Shown: positions 28,523-44,143, counted from the stretch's first letter. The stretch is DNA of 64,000 nucleotides from Rutidosis leptorrhynchoides (GCF_046630445.1 NC_092333.1:182712501-182776500), one strand, 5' to 3'. Program-made: numbers and translations. Notes: a model not told the origin generated them from the letters alone.

Positions 28523-31193
28523 GTGATCTCTGGCCTGTAAGCCTCTCTTTCATCTGGATTCATTCTTCTTATATCTGGCTCTCCTCGTGCAACTGAATCA
28601 TCTTTCCAAGTTGTGTGTTTATCATGATGTTTTGGGAAAGATGGAGGATACATGATTGATTCTGCTATTCCAGAAGAACTTACTGAGTACTGATTAATAC
28701 GTTCATCTTGTGTTCTGTCAAAATAAGCAAGAGTACGGGGAGAGATAGGTGATTAAACAAACAGATGATCTCCTCTGCCCTAGACTGTAAAATCAGCAGG
28801 ATTAGCAGTATCATCATCTTGTTTAGCACCCAGCTCAGCCACCTTGGCTGGGTCTTCAACACTTGTTACACCCAGCAACATACTACTGGCTGGGTCTTCA
28901 ATCACAGCACTCCTTGATGTGTCTTCAGTACCAACTGACTGATTAGTATCAGTTGGCACAATGGCCACAGTATTTTCATCAGCTGCCTCAAATAGGGGTC
29001 CTTTCCTTAGGGGCTGGTTGTTCCTAGGAGCAGATTTTACCCTTTGTTTATCGATTGGCATGGATTCAGCTGATGATTCTTGTGTTGATACTGGTTCTTG
29101 TGGAGGCAGATAGGGAACAATTGCTAAGTGCTCCCACTGAATATCATTATCATCAAGGTTGATGATATCTGCTGGCTGTGATTGTGTAGCTGGCTGAGCA
29201 GTAGATGCAGATCGAGAGGATTGGCTGGTTTCCAATATAGCATCAAGCCATTTCATGAATACATCAGCTCTAACTCCTCCTGACTCTGTTAATGCCAAGT
29301 AATCTTGCATCTGTTCAGGTGTCATCTTCTTAATTCTGTCTGCTCACCCAGCATACAACTTTGCTTTCTTTCTATCAAATTTCACCATGAACTTAGCATT
29401 TCTTTTCAAAGCAGCCCTTTTATGTTCTTCAATGCTGAGTAGTTCATCATGAATTTTACGCTTTTCAGGATCAAGGGATCGTATATGCTCAATTTTGTGT
29501 CGTTTCAGAGTAGCATATGCCTCAAATTTAGCGTTGAAAGCAGCATCTAGTTCCTGCTGTCTCTTCTGATGTCTCTCCAATTTTCTTTTCATTTTACGTT
29601 CAATAGTTTGAGAGACAACAAAAGATTCAGCAACAGCCATTTTAGAAACATCACTGGGCTTACTGCCAGAACCAATATCATCCACAGATGTAGCAGACAC
29701 ACTGGGTTGAGATTCACCAGCTGCCTGAACAGCTACTTTAGTATGAGCGTTGCTGAGCTTAGTGCCAGAACCTTGACCAGTACTATCACAACCATCGTCA
29801 CCATCCCTCCTTTGCTGTTTAGGAGCCTTTTCATGCTCATGCTCCCCCTCAGATTGTTTTCTCTTTTTAGACTTCTTTTTAGACTTCTTCTCCCCCTTTT
29901 TATCATCAGCAGGGGCAGAAGCAGGAGCTGGAGAGACTTGTGCATCAAGGTCACTATCAGACTCAGGAACAAAAATAAGCAAATATGTTCCAGTCAGCAT
30001 AAGCAGAAGATAGATGGGCACCAGGATCCACACCATATTGTCTGAGGCATAGGTTTTAAGATCGAACTTCATTCCTAGCAACACCCATGGCCATTTGTTG
30101 GACATCAGCCCTAACATCAGCTTGAAGAGCAGCCATTCATTGCATTACCTCTACCATTTATACATAAGCTGAGGCAGGAATCATAGTAGCCATTTGCTAT
30201 TCCTGCGAATCCAATCTCTCTTCCAATACCCTATTTTCCTCATTAAGAAAAAGAATTCTGCAATTAGCAGCATCTAAATCAGCTTGAAGACGGGCAATAT
30301 GATCAGAATACTCATTATGAGAGATGATTCGCCTCTTAAGATCCTCCTCCTCTTCATGGTGTTTGACAATGGTTTCCACCGTAAGATCAGCAAAAGCACA
30401 CACCTATTTGAGCTGGGCTTCAATAGATGAAGTTGTAACCTCCCCAGCTCTGCGTACAGCTTCAGTCATTCTATCAACAAGAGTAGTGCGGATGGTCCTT
30501 TTTAGATCTGGTGTGGTTCTGGCTACTGTACGATAAACAGCTAGTGTGGAGATGGCAGCCATCTCAGTAGGATCAAAGCTACTGGTTGAGGGGCGATCAC
30601 TAGTAGCTACAATAAGATTACCTCCGTGGGGTGGTGGAGGTGGAAGGTCATAATCTGACTCATCACCATGATCACCATCATTTTTACCTTCACCCGAAGG
30701 TTTAGAACCACGGGTATCCTTGTCAGTATCATTATCAGCATCATCAGTAAGATCCACTGGTTTACCTTTGGAGCCAGTCACATTATCATGAATGACTGGC
30801 TCATCCTTACCAGTACCTTTATCAGCATCACCATCAGATGAAGAAGATGATGAGGAAGAAGCTGATGAATTAGAAGGCACTATCGAATCAGGAATGTTTT
30901 GCATGATATACTTACCAGTAGTTGGATCTCTGATGAACTTGAGAGGCCTCCATGTACCAGGCCATGGAGAAGCAGCTGGAGCCATACCAAAGAAGTGGTA
31001 GTATGGCTGCACATTAACCTGTTGTAAAGTGGCCAGCCTCTCATATACCTCTTCTCTTGCTGGTCAATTAAGCTGAGACAGCAGTTCAGTCAGCTCTTCT
31101 CTAGGTAATTTGCTGGCTGATACTAAGGCACTTTAAGGATCAATAGTCAGCTGATCCACCAGCAAGACAACTCTGGGAGAGATAGATGCTCCC
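28523..31193 (-). pseudogene. Decayed minus-strand coding region, unrecognised (3' portion)
   Basis: Reads right to left and continues from 62983-63489. In order: a region with VQPYYHFFGMAPAASPWPG, an acidic Ser/Asp-rich stretch (about 30890-30650), a basic helical part (DRMTEAVRRAGEV), a coiled-coil-like segment (LQADLDAANCRILFLNEENR, 30403-30197), a Lys-rich stretch (about 29900-29830), a long charged helix (ERKMKRKLERHQKRQQELDA), and a C-terminal part with MTPEQMQDYLALTESGG (29325) and RRMNPDEREAYRPE near 28540. One frame runs 31193-30197 with stops at about 31126, 31063, 30404 and 30197. After a frameshift near 30150 another runs to 28523 with few stops. There is no RT, integrase or transposase motif. 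The architecture resembles accessory ORFs of large plant retrotransposons, but a host pseudogene is possible. Element A truncates it at 28522. Confidence 0.6.
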
Positions 31194-32861
31194 TGATAAT
31201 GCTAAAAACGAACATATATTTCATAGCATTATCCTTCAAGAAAAACAAGCTTTTAGTTGCAATTGTTTTATTTACAAGTGATATTCGTTTAAATAATAAA
31301 AGGTGAAGACAAAAGACAGATTCGACTATTTGAAGACACAAATGACCAAAAAGCTAAAAAGTATAAAGTACAATCCAAGTGGTTCAATTTATTGATAAGA
31401 AACATCTAAAAGTTACAAGAGTACGAGCCGCGAAACGCAAAGTACAAGATATTAAATCGTACGAAAGGACGTTCGAAAATCCGGAATCGGGACATGAACC
31501 AACTATCAACGCGCGGCGCAACGGACCTAAAATTACAAGTCAAAGATGCACAAGAATATAATATAATATATATATAATTATATATATTATATTATATATT
31601 AAATAAATACGAGCAGCCCACGTTTAAAATGCAATGTGACCAGGAGATGGCTGCCATGCGATTGCATGGCCTGGTAGCCTTAAACCCATGCGATCGTAAT
31701 GGCTTACTGTAGCTGGCCAGGTTCTATAAAAAGGCAGTTTGCTCAACGTTTTATATGCACCTTTTTCTTTTCCTTTCTCTAATTCTCAATCTATATATAT
31801 ATATATATTTATATTTATAATTTTAATTTTAATTTAAGATTAATAATAATAAGGTTATGTTAGCGAATGTTTTAAGTTTGTAAGTCGAAACTCTGTCCGT
31901 GTAACGCTACGCTATTAATACTCATTGTAAGTTATGTTAAACCTTTTTAAATTAATGTCTCGTAGCTAAATTATTATTATGCTTATTTAAGCCGAAGTAA
32001 TCATGATATTGGACTAAATATTAAAGACGGGGTTATTGGGCTTTGTACCATAATTGGGGTTTGGACAAAAGACCGACACTTTTGGAAATTGGACTATGGG
32101 CTATTAATGGGCTTTATATTTGTTTAACTGAATGATAATTCGTTAATTTAATATAGAGATTTACAATTTGAGGTAATTATAAATAACCACATACACTCGA
32201 TCAGACACGATGGGCGGGATATTTATAAGTACTAATAATCGTTCAATTAACCGGACATGGGGATGGATTAATAGTCAATGGATTCATTAAAACAGGGGTG
32301 GATTATGTACAAGGACACTTGGCGTAATTGTTAATAAAGTATTAAAACCTTGGGTTACATGCAGTCGATATCCTGTTGTAATTATTAAACAAAGTATTAA
32401 GACCTTGTTACAGTTTAAGTCCCCAATTAGTTGGAATATTTAACTTCGGATATAAGGATAATTTGACGAGGACACTCGCATTTTATATTTATGACTGATG
32501 GACTGTTATGGACAAAAACCAGATAGACATATCGAATAATCCAGGACAAAGGACAATTAACCCATGGTAATAAATTAAAATCAACACGTCGAACATCATG
32601 ATTACGGAAGTTTAAATAAGCATAATTCCTTTATTTTATATCTTATCGCATTTTTAATTATCGTACTTTTAATTATCGCAATTTTATTTACCGTCATTTT
32701 ATTTATCGCACTTTTAATTATCGTACTTTTATTTATCGTCATTTAATTTACGCTTTAAATTAAGTTGTATTTATATTTAATATTTTACATTAGGTTTTAA
32801 TTGTGACTTAAGACATAAAATCGACAAACCGGTCATTAAACGGTAAAATCTCCCTTTTATA

Positions 32862-32932
<71 letters not shown>

Positions 32933-33140
32933 TATATAAAAATATAGTGTAAAATAAGTCGTTTCCCTGTGGAACGAACCAGACTTACTAAAAACTATAC
33001 TACTCTACGATTAGGTACACTGCCTATAAGTGTTGTAGCAAGGTTTAGGTATATCCCATCTGTAAATTAAAACTTTTGTAATTAGTATCGTATTCCGTAT
33101 TAAAAATAATAGTATTTTATACTACACCTCGCACACATCA
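31194..33140 (+). repeat. Element B 5' LTR
   Basis: Begins TGATAATGCTAAAAACGAAC, ends GCACACATCA, 8 bp before the primer site. It matches 60911-62982 with a few percent of substitutions and different (TA)n lengths. Palindromes at 31654-31669 and 31686-31702 are both slightly degenerate; TATAAAA at 31725-31731. Confidence 0.93.
31654..31731 (+). promoter_or_regulatory. Paired palindromes plus TATA box, element B 5' LTR
   Basis: CCATGCGATTGCATGG (31654-31669), CCATGCGATCGTAATGG (31686-31702, one extra base), TATAAAA (31725-31731). Confidence 0.65.
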
Positions 33141-33148
33141 AGTATTTT

Positions 33149-33170
33149 TGGCGCCGCTGCCGGGGACTCG
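33149..33170 (+). other. Primer binding site of element B (tRNA-Asp type)
   Basis: TGGCGCCGCTGCCGGGGA, one base from the tRNA-Asp site of Athila-group elements, 8 bp after the LTR end. Confidence 0.9.
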
Positions 33171-34465
<1,295 letters not shown>

Positions 34466-35652
34466 ATGCACCGAGCAAAATGTTCACCACCTTTCATACG
34501 TTCACCACCTGTAACTCGATCAAGACATCTAGCCAACATTGTCACCGTTGATTTTTCTTTAGAATCGTCATCAAGTCTACCAAGTACTCCAATTCAAATT
34601 TCCGATAATCCATTTTTTGAACCCGACCTCACAATTGAGAACCCGGAGGATATTCAGGGACAATTCAGAGATCCTGAACTACTAATCATTCCTCCTGAAT
34701 CACAAATCACTCATCTAGAGATTGTCGAGGAAGAAACCATTAAATCAGAATCCTCTAGTGATTCAGATTCAACAAATTCAATCATGGAAAATCTGGAACC
34801 TCTAAGTATGGAAGACCGAATGAGGGCTAAACGCACTGGCCAAGGTCATGCAATTACTCAACCAGACATTAATGCGCCAGATTATGAAATCAAAGGACAA
34901 ATCCTACACATGGTAACTAATCAATGCCAATTTAGTGGTGCGCCGAAGGAAGATCCAAATGAACATCTTCGTACTTTTAATAGGATCTGTACACTATTCA
35001 AAATCAGAGAAGTTGAGGATGAACAGATATATCTCATGTTATTTCCCTGGACTTTAAAGGGAAAAGCCAAAGATTGGTTAGAATCGTTACCTGAAGGGGC
35101 GATTGATACATGGGATGTTTTAGTTGAAAAATTTCTTAAACAATTCTTTCCGGCATCTAAAGCCGTGAGACTTCAAGGAGAAATAGTTACGTTTACACAA
35201 AAGCCAAATGAAACTCTATATGAGGCATGGACAAGATTCGGAAAGTTGTTGAGAGGATGTCCTCAACATGGTTTAGATACTTATCAAATAGTACAAATAT
35301 TCTATCAAGGATGCGACATTACTACACAAAAAGACATCGACATAGCAGCTGGTGGTTCCATTATGAAAAAAACCTCAACTGAAGCTTACAAAATTATTGA
35401 TAACACTGCTTTCTACTCACATGAGTGGCATCAAGAAAAAGACATCGTTAGATCATCTAAAGCGGCTAGAGCTGATTCTAGCCATGACTTTGATTCCATT
35501 TCCGCAAAGATAGATGCTTTCGAGAGACGAATGGAAAAGATGACTAAAGATATTCACGCAATACGAATTAGTTGTAAGCAGTGTGGAGGACCACATTTGA
35601 CAAAAGATAGTCTCAGTATTGAACAAACAATGGAACAAAGAGAGAATGTTTC
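34466..35652 (+). pseudogene. Element B gag, 5' part, interrupted by the D LTR
   Basis: Open from ATG at 34466 (same start context as element A) for 395 codons to the D LTR, which adds a chance tail ending at 35698. Retrotrans_gag capsid lies at about residues 150-310, with LMLFPWTLKGKAKDWLESLP and YEAWTRFGKLLRGCPQHG. The zinc knuckle reads CKQCGGPHLTKDS, so its last Cys is replaced by Ser. The N-terminal 140 residues are acidic and Ser-rich. The rest of gag lies at 37793 and again at 50550. This half has no stop codon, the best preserved large frame in the window. Confidence 0.9.
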
Positions 35653-37792
<2,140 letters not shown>

Positions 37793-40700
37793 GTTTCATA
37801 CATGAACCAAAGGCCTGGAAATAATTATCAGAATAATTATCAACCGTCAAGACCAATCTACAATCAAAACCAGAATTATAACCGAAATGTTCCATACAAC
37901 AACCAACAAGGTCCTAGCAATCAACAAGTATCTAACAATACTTACAATCAGCAAAGACCTATTTTTCCAAATAAACCACCACAAACCGATGATAATAAGC
38001 CGAATCTAGAAGACATGATGTCAAAACTAGTTGAATCTCAAACTCAATTTTTCACATCTCAGAAACAAACCAATGAACAAAATGCTCAAGCATTTAGAAA
38101 TCAACAAGCTTCAATTCAAAATCTGGAACAAGAAGTGAGCAACCTAGCAAGGTTTATAGGTGAAAGAAAACTGGGAAGTCTACCTAGTGATACAAATGCT
38201 AACCCCCGGAATAAAACAGCTAAAGCCATTACCACAAGAAGTGGTATTACACTTAAACCACCTGAAATACCTGTAATTTCTGATGACTCTACTCCTACTC
38301 CACAAGAACAACAACCTGAGCAAGATAAGGAACAAAAACCGGTAGTTGAAAAGGTTAATGAAGAAAACACAGTTAAGGCTAAGCCTTATGTTAAACCATA
38401 CCAACCACCACTTCCTTACCCAAGTTAAATGAGAAAATAAAGACTTGAAGCCGAGCAATCCAAATTCTTGGATATGTTTAAACAAATAAATATAAATCTT
38501 CCTTTCATTGATATGATTTCAGGAATGCCAAGGTATGCTAAATTCTTGAAAGATCTAATCACAAATAGAAAGAAAATGGAAGAACTCTCGGCTGTTACTA
38601 TGAATGCTAATTGTTCGGCAGTACTGTTGAATAAGATACTAGAAAAATTATCAGATCCAGGAAGTTTCACAATTCCATGTTTTCTGGGTAGTCTTAGTTC
38701 AATAGAAGCATTGGCAGACTTAGGTGCTAGTATAAATTTAATGCCGTATTCACTATACACTAAACTAGACCTTGGAGAATTGAAACCAACACGAATAAGC
38801 ATACGACTAGCCGATCGATCAGTAAAATATCCTAGAGGGATAATGGAGAACATGCTAGTTAAAGTTGGTACTTTAGTATTTCCAGTAGATTTTGTTATTC
38901 TGGACATGGAAGAAGATTCTCGAGTTCCTCTCATATTAGGAAGACCATTCTTAAACACGGCTAAAGCAATAATAGACGTGTTCAGTAAGAAATTGACCCT
39001 AAGTATAGAGGACGAGAGTGTTACCTTTTCTGTAGATAGAGCCATGCAACAACCGCAATCTGTAGATGATACATGTTATTATATTCAAACTATAGATTCA
39101 GATGCAGAATTATTAGAAGAATTTTCAGAATTACAAGGAACAGGAGAATGTTCTTTAGGAGAAGGAACTGAACCAATTGATGAAGCTGAAATGTTAGCCG
39201 CACTCATGGCTAATAATTACGAACCAATAACAGAAGAACTTCAAATGCTAAAAGAGGAAGACAGATATCGATACAAATCATCGATAGAAGAACCACCGAA
39301 ATTAGAGTTAAAGCCACTTCCAAACCATTTAGAATACGCTTATTTACATGGTAAATCTGAATTACCTGTAATAATATCTTCTTCACTTACAGAAAATGAA
39401 AAATCTCAACTCATTTCTGTGCTAAAAGCTCATAAACCAGCTATTGCATGGAAGATTCATGATATTAAAGGAATAATTCCTTCGTATTGCACACATAAAA
39501 TCCTTATTGGAGAAGGTCATAAAACGTATGTGCAACGCCAACGAAGACTAAACCCTAATATGCAAGATGTTGTTAAGAAATAAATTATTAAACTGCAAGA
39601 TGCATAAAAGATTTTTCTAAAATTGCCACTCCTATGAATAAACTCCTAGAAAAGGATGCTCCATTCATCTTTTCAGATGAATGCATCAAATCTTTTAATA
39701 TTCTTAAAGAAAAACTCACTAATGCGCCGATCATGATAACTCAAAATTGGAATCTACCATTTGAACTTATGTGCGATGCAAGTGATTTTGCAATGGGAGC
39801 CGTTTTAGGACAAAGGATTGAAAAAATGATTTCAACCTATTTATTACGCAAGTAAGACGTTACAAGGAGCACAAACGAATTACACAACTACTGAAAAAGA
39901 ACTCCTTGCTATTGTCTTTGCTTTTGACAAATTTCGTTCATATCTTGTTCTAGCTAAAACGGTGGTCTATACCGACCATTCTGCTCTTAGATACCTATTT
40001 TCAAAACAAGATGCTAAACCACGATTAATCCGTTGGATCTTACTCTTACAAAAATTCGATATTGAAATCCGAGACAAAAAGGGAGCAGAAAATCTCGCAG
40101 CTGATCATCTTTCTCGTCATGAAAATCCTGAATTAGAAGTTCTAAATGAATCGGTCATACAAGATAACTTTCCTGATGAATATCTTTTGAAGATCGATTA
40201 TAATGAAATTCCATGGTTTGCAGACTATGCAAACTACTTAGTATGTGGATTCCTTGAAAAAGGGTCGTCGTACCAAAAACGAAAGAAATTCTTTAGTGAT
40301 ATAAAACACTATTTCTGGGAAGATTCACATTTGTTTAAAAGTTGTCCCGATGGAATAATACGCCGATGTGTATTCGGGGATGAAGCTAGTCAAATCTTAA
40401 ACCACTGTCACACAGGACCAACAGGAGGGCATTATGGGCCTCAACTCACAGCAAGAAAAGTTTATGACGCTGGATTCTATTGGCCTACAATTTTCAAAGA
40501 CGCACACGTTCTTTGCAAATCCTGTGATGCATGTCAAAGGGCCGAAAAAATAAGTCAACGTGATGAAATGCCACAAAATGTCATTCAAGTATGTGAAGTA
40601 TTTGACGTTTGGGGTATTGACTTTATGGGTCCATTTTCAAAATCTCATAATAATCCCTACATTCTTGTTGCCATTGATTATGTATCTAAATAGGTGGAAG

Positions 40701-42481
40701 TACAAGCTCTCCCGACTAACGATGCACGAGTTGTAGTCAACTTCTTAAAACGTCTTTTTGCAAGGTTCGGAACACCGAAAGCTTTAATAAGTGATCGGGG
40801 TACTCATTTTTGTAATAATCAACTTGAGAAAGTTCTCAAAAGATATGGAGTAATTCATAAAATTTCAACCGCTTATCATCCACAAACAAGTGGACAAGTT
40901 GAAAATACCAACCGAGCATTAAAACGTATTCTAGAGAAAACCGTAGGATCAAATTCAAAGGAATGGTCCATGAAATTGGAGGATGCACTCTGGGCTTTTA
41001 GAACAGTCTACAAAACTCCAATTGGAACCACACCTTTTAAACTCGTTTACGGAAAAGCATGTCATCTTCCAGTAGAAATTGAGCACAAAGCATTTTGGGC
41101 TTTGAAGACATGTAATCTTGATTTACATGAAGTCGGATGTCTACATTTAAGTCAACTAAACGAATTAGAAGAATTAAGACATGAAGCATACGAAAATTCG
41201 TTAATCTATAAAGAAAGAACCAAGAAATGGCATGATAAAAGAATCAGAAGTTCAAAAGAATTTAAAGAAGGAGACAGAGTTCTTCTTTTCAATTCACGAT
41301 TCAAGTTATTTCCTGGAAAATTGAAATCAAGATGGTCTGGACCATACATAGTCAAAAGAGTTTTCCCATATGGAACAATAGAGTTAATAAATTCAAATGG
41401 GATTGAATTTAAAGTTAATGGTCACAGAGTTAAACATTACATACATGGTCCGATGGACGTTGACAATGAAGTCAATCATAATTTCACAACCCAAGAAAAC
41501 CCTCAGAATGAAAACATAAATATGTTATCAACAACATATGAAAAACCAAAATTGGAAGACGGGGAAGCTTTAAATTGGAGTGATGAAGAAGAATTCCTAT
41601 ACAAACCTCCCATTCCAAGAAACGAAGAAAAATGTGAACAAGAAGTTCAAGTAGAAGTGAAAGAACCAAGAAAAGATCACTTGGAAAAGGTTCACAAACC
41701 AACTCTACTTACTAAAGTAGGAGACCCAGGTGAATTTATCATTTCTTGCTTGCTTAACGATGGTGCTATGTATAATGGACTCGCAGATCTAGGAGCAAGT
41801 GCAAATGTTATGCCTCTATCCTTATACAAAAGATTACGTGTGGGTAAATTAAGACCAACCAGAATAGGTGTTCAATTATTTGATCAAACCATTAAACACC
41901 CGGTTGGAATAGTAAACAATTTACTTGTTAAAGTGGGAAGTTTGACCTTTGTTGCAAACTTCATAGTTATTAATATGGAGGAAGATTTTGATATTCCTCT
42001 AATTTTAGGTCGCCCATTTTTAGCAACCACCGAGGCGTTCATTGGTGTAAGAGAAGGTAGAATGACACTAAGGGATGGTGACAAATCGGTCACCTTTGTG
42101 AACCGAAAGTTTAGATCTCCACCAACCAAAACTGTTGAACCAATAAAAACGCCTAAGTGTGGGGAAGATGAAGCAACAACCCATGATGACCTGATAATAA
42201 AGAACCCCATTGTTGATACGAAATTAGATGAACCCGTTTTTAACAGTTCAACGAAGAAACTTTATAAACGGATTCAAGATGCTAGGATTAAGGGGAACTT
42301 TAAGCTATGTAACCGATTATTATACAATTTGTCGCGTAAATAAAAGGCAATGTTAGTTGAATTTGTGAAAGTTACAGAGGAAATCAACAATTGGCTTGAA
42401 GCAAAAGTTAGAGATATACAAGTTGTTGATAGTCCAATTGAAAACGAAGTTAATCACAATTTCGACACCACAACTAACTAA
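37793..42481 (+). pseudogene. Element B unit 1: gag 3' part and pol, RT-deleted, with a second protease domain
   Basis: Gag resumes (NYQNNYQ-rich linker, coiled-coil-like part), with stops at 38426 and 38438. Protease 1 has DLGAS at about 38717 and [10 protein letters not shown]. The frame ends at 39583. About 709 bp with the RT core, as judged from unit 2, are missing at 39604/39605. RNase H follows (MCDASDFAMGAVLG) with a 1-base insertion near 39825. Integrase (39962-41480) has HHCC residues ([17 protein letters not shown]), the D-D-E set in [17 protein letters not shown] and [13 protein letters not shown], then GKACHLPVE; a TAG at 40691 replaces the Trp of unit 2. From about 41490 the same frame runs into a second protease (DLGAS 41786-41800; [10 protein letters not shown]) that resembles element A. 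The frame closes at 42341; a further stretch ends NHNFDTT at 42481. Confidence 0.88.
41487..42444 (+). other. Extra protease segment inserted behind integrase
   Basis: Absent from unit 2. It resembles element A from about 22774 to 23900 (NENxNM, EKP, [17 protein letters not shown], [17 protein letters not shown]). It is bounded by two copies of the coding motif EVNHNF (41469-41486 and 42445-42462), where unit 2 has one. Insertion by recombination at this 18-bp repeat with an A-type element is the simplest reading. Confidence 0.8.
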
Positions 42482-42652
42482 GTGTGGGGAGAATCAAGTC
42501 TTTTAAGGATAATATATATTTATGTTAGAGTTAGATATTCTTTTTTCGTGTAGTTCTCAAGAATGGAATCCGAATGGTCTTTCCCTAGCAGATCCTAAAG
42601 AACTAGTCTTCTCCCTCCATTCTGAATTTTTATTTTAATTAGGTTTTACGAG

Positions 42653-43069
42653 ATGAAGAATTCCTTTGATCTGAACCATGGTCTACTACTACACGCTATG
42701 ATTACTAAACGTAATAATAATACTTTCCCGAGTGAACTGGTATCATTCATAAGAGGCAAAATGGACGAAGTAAGGAAAGAACTTAGGAAAGATCACCATA
42801 AGATATATTTTGGTAAAGGAAAATCAAAATCCGCAACAAAAAGAAGAGCACAACATCTTGAAAGATGTCATAAATGCGGAAAATGGTCACACGAAGGTAA
42901 ATGTTCGAACAATCAAACATATTCAAATACCGAATTTGTTACTCTATGCAGAGAAGGACCGTTCATATGTTTAGAAGAAAAGTTATTAAAGAATCGAGGT
43001 TACGCTTATGTAGCTATGGAAAACCAAATCACACGACTCTCCTATGAGTCGACTAAAGCAGGTCTCTGA
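42653..43069 (+). CDS. Small zinc-knuckle ORF, unit 1 (138 aa)
   Basis: ATG at 42653, TGA at 43067-43069. The protein is basic (KDHHK, KGKSKSATKRR) and has CHKCGKWSHEGKC, a C-x2-C-x4-H-x3-C arrangement similar to, but one residue shorter than, a retroviral zinc knuckle. A second Cys-containing part follows (TLCREGPFICLEEKLL). It lies between integrase and the 3' ORF. It is bounded by an acceptor-like T-rich AG (42642) and a perfect donor CAG/GTAAGT (43085/43086), so it could be an exon of a spliced RNA. Element A lacks it. I do not recognise the family; a nucleocapsid-like or nucleic-acid-binding accessory protein is a guess. Unit 2 has an open copy with about 11 residue changes. Confidence 0.7.
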   Translation: MKNSFDLNHGLLLHAMITKRNNNTFPSELVSFIRGKMDEVRKELRKDHHKIYFGKGKSKSATKRRAQHLERCHKCGKWSHEGKCSNNQTYSNTEFVTLCREGPFICLEEKLLKNRGYAYVAMENQITRLSYESTKAGL

Positions 43070-43950
43070 GAATTCTATCTCACAGGTAAGTATGTACAGT
43101 TTTTATTTATTTTTATTGCTTTTAACCTTTTGATAATAAACGCTGAATCGTTCGCTATAAAGTATTAAATTGGTATTCAATAAAATTAGGTATGCGAAAC
43201 CGAAATTATTGATATCATACAAAAATTTATTACATCACTGCGAAATTTACCGTTTATTCTTAACGTATAAATATCTTTAATCAATCAATCCAAAATATTT
43301 TAGAAATTCGTCAGGAGTAAAACTAGGTAATATAGCCGAAATTACTTTACCCAAAAGAGGAGCGTATATTTTTGATAATATTTGATTGATTAAAGTGGGA
43401 TAAAAGACCAAAAAGATTTTTAAATTTATTTTTACCTTGTTTTATATTAATATTAAATTAATAATGTAAATTTTTAAAATCAATATATTTAAGTTTTTAA
43501 ATATTTTAAAAATTAATATTTTTAATATAAGTTTGTAAAATTAATATTAATTAATTTTTAATTTTATGCATTTTAAATTTAAGTTTGGTGTAAATTTAAA
43601 AACAAAAATTTACTTTATTTCATTAAGTTAAAAATTTGATATTTAAAATTCGTCGTGAGTTGGAGACTAGGTCGTTGAACCGAAATTGCTTTACCCGAGG
43701 GCGGGACGAGAAATTTTATTATCATTATTTTTAATCTTATTTGATTTAAAGTATGCCAAAAACATTTGAAAAACCCAAAAATCTTTGCTTTTAAAATGAC
43801 GCTTAAAAAGTGACAAATTTTAAAATTTTGTCGAGAGGCGGACTAGGACAACGATCCGAAACGCCCTCATCCTAAAAAGAAACAAAAATTTTATAATTTA
43901 ATTAATTAATTGTTTTAATAAATATAAGGTTTTTATTAAAAAAAAAAACC
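43070..43950 (+). other. Unit 1 non-coding spacer with dispersed motif
   Basis: No ORF. It contains four copies of the ACTAGGT / CCGAAA motif (43186-43210, 43322-43352, 43665-43695, 43842-43868), separated by AT-rich DNA that differs in length from unit 2. It ends in an A run just before the palindrome. Confidence 0.8.
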
Positions 43951-44058
43951 CCATGCGATCGCATGGGATTTAGCCTGTATCGCATGGAGCTAAAATTCTG
44001 GACAGAAACAAAAAGCAGTCGAGCTGCTCTCTGCTCCTCACTTCCACACACATATAAA
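43951..44058 (+). promoter_or_regulatory. Candidate internal promoter of the 3' ORF, unit 1
   Basis: Exact CCATGCGATCGCATGG (43951-43966), a half copy TATCGCATGG (43979-43988), then TATAAA (44053-44058), 86 bp before the ATG at 44144. It copies the arrangement of the LTR promoters. A GCAGTCGAGCTGCTC inverted repeat lies between. Function is inferred. Confidence 0.55.
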
Positions 44059-44143
44059 CACGAAAACACACACATAAATTACTCTAAAATCTTCATTTTT
44101 CAACCAAAATCAACGAAATTCGTCACAATAATCCGCTACAATC

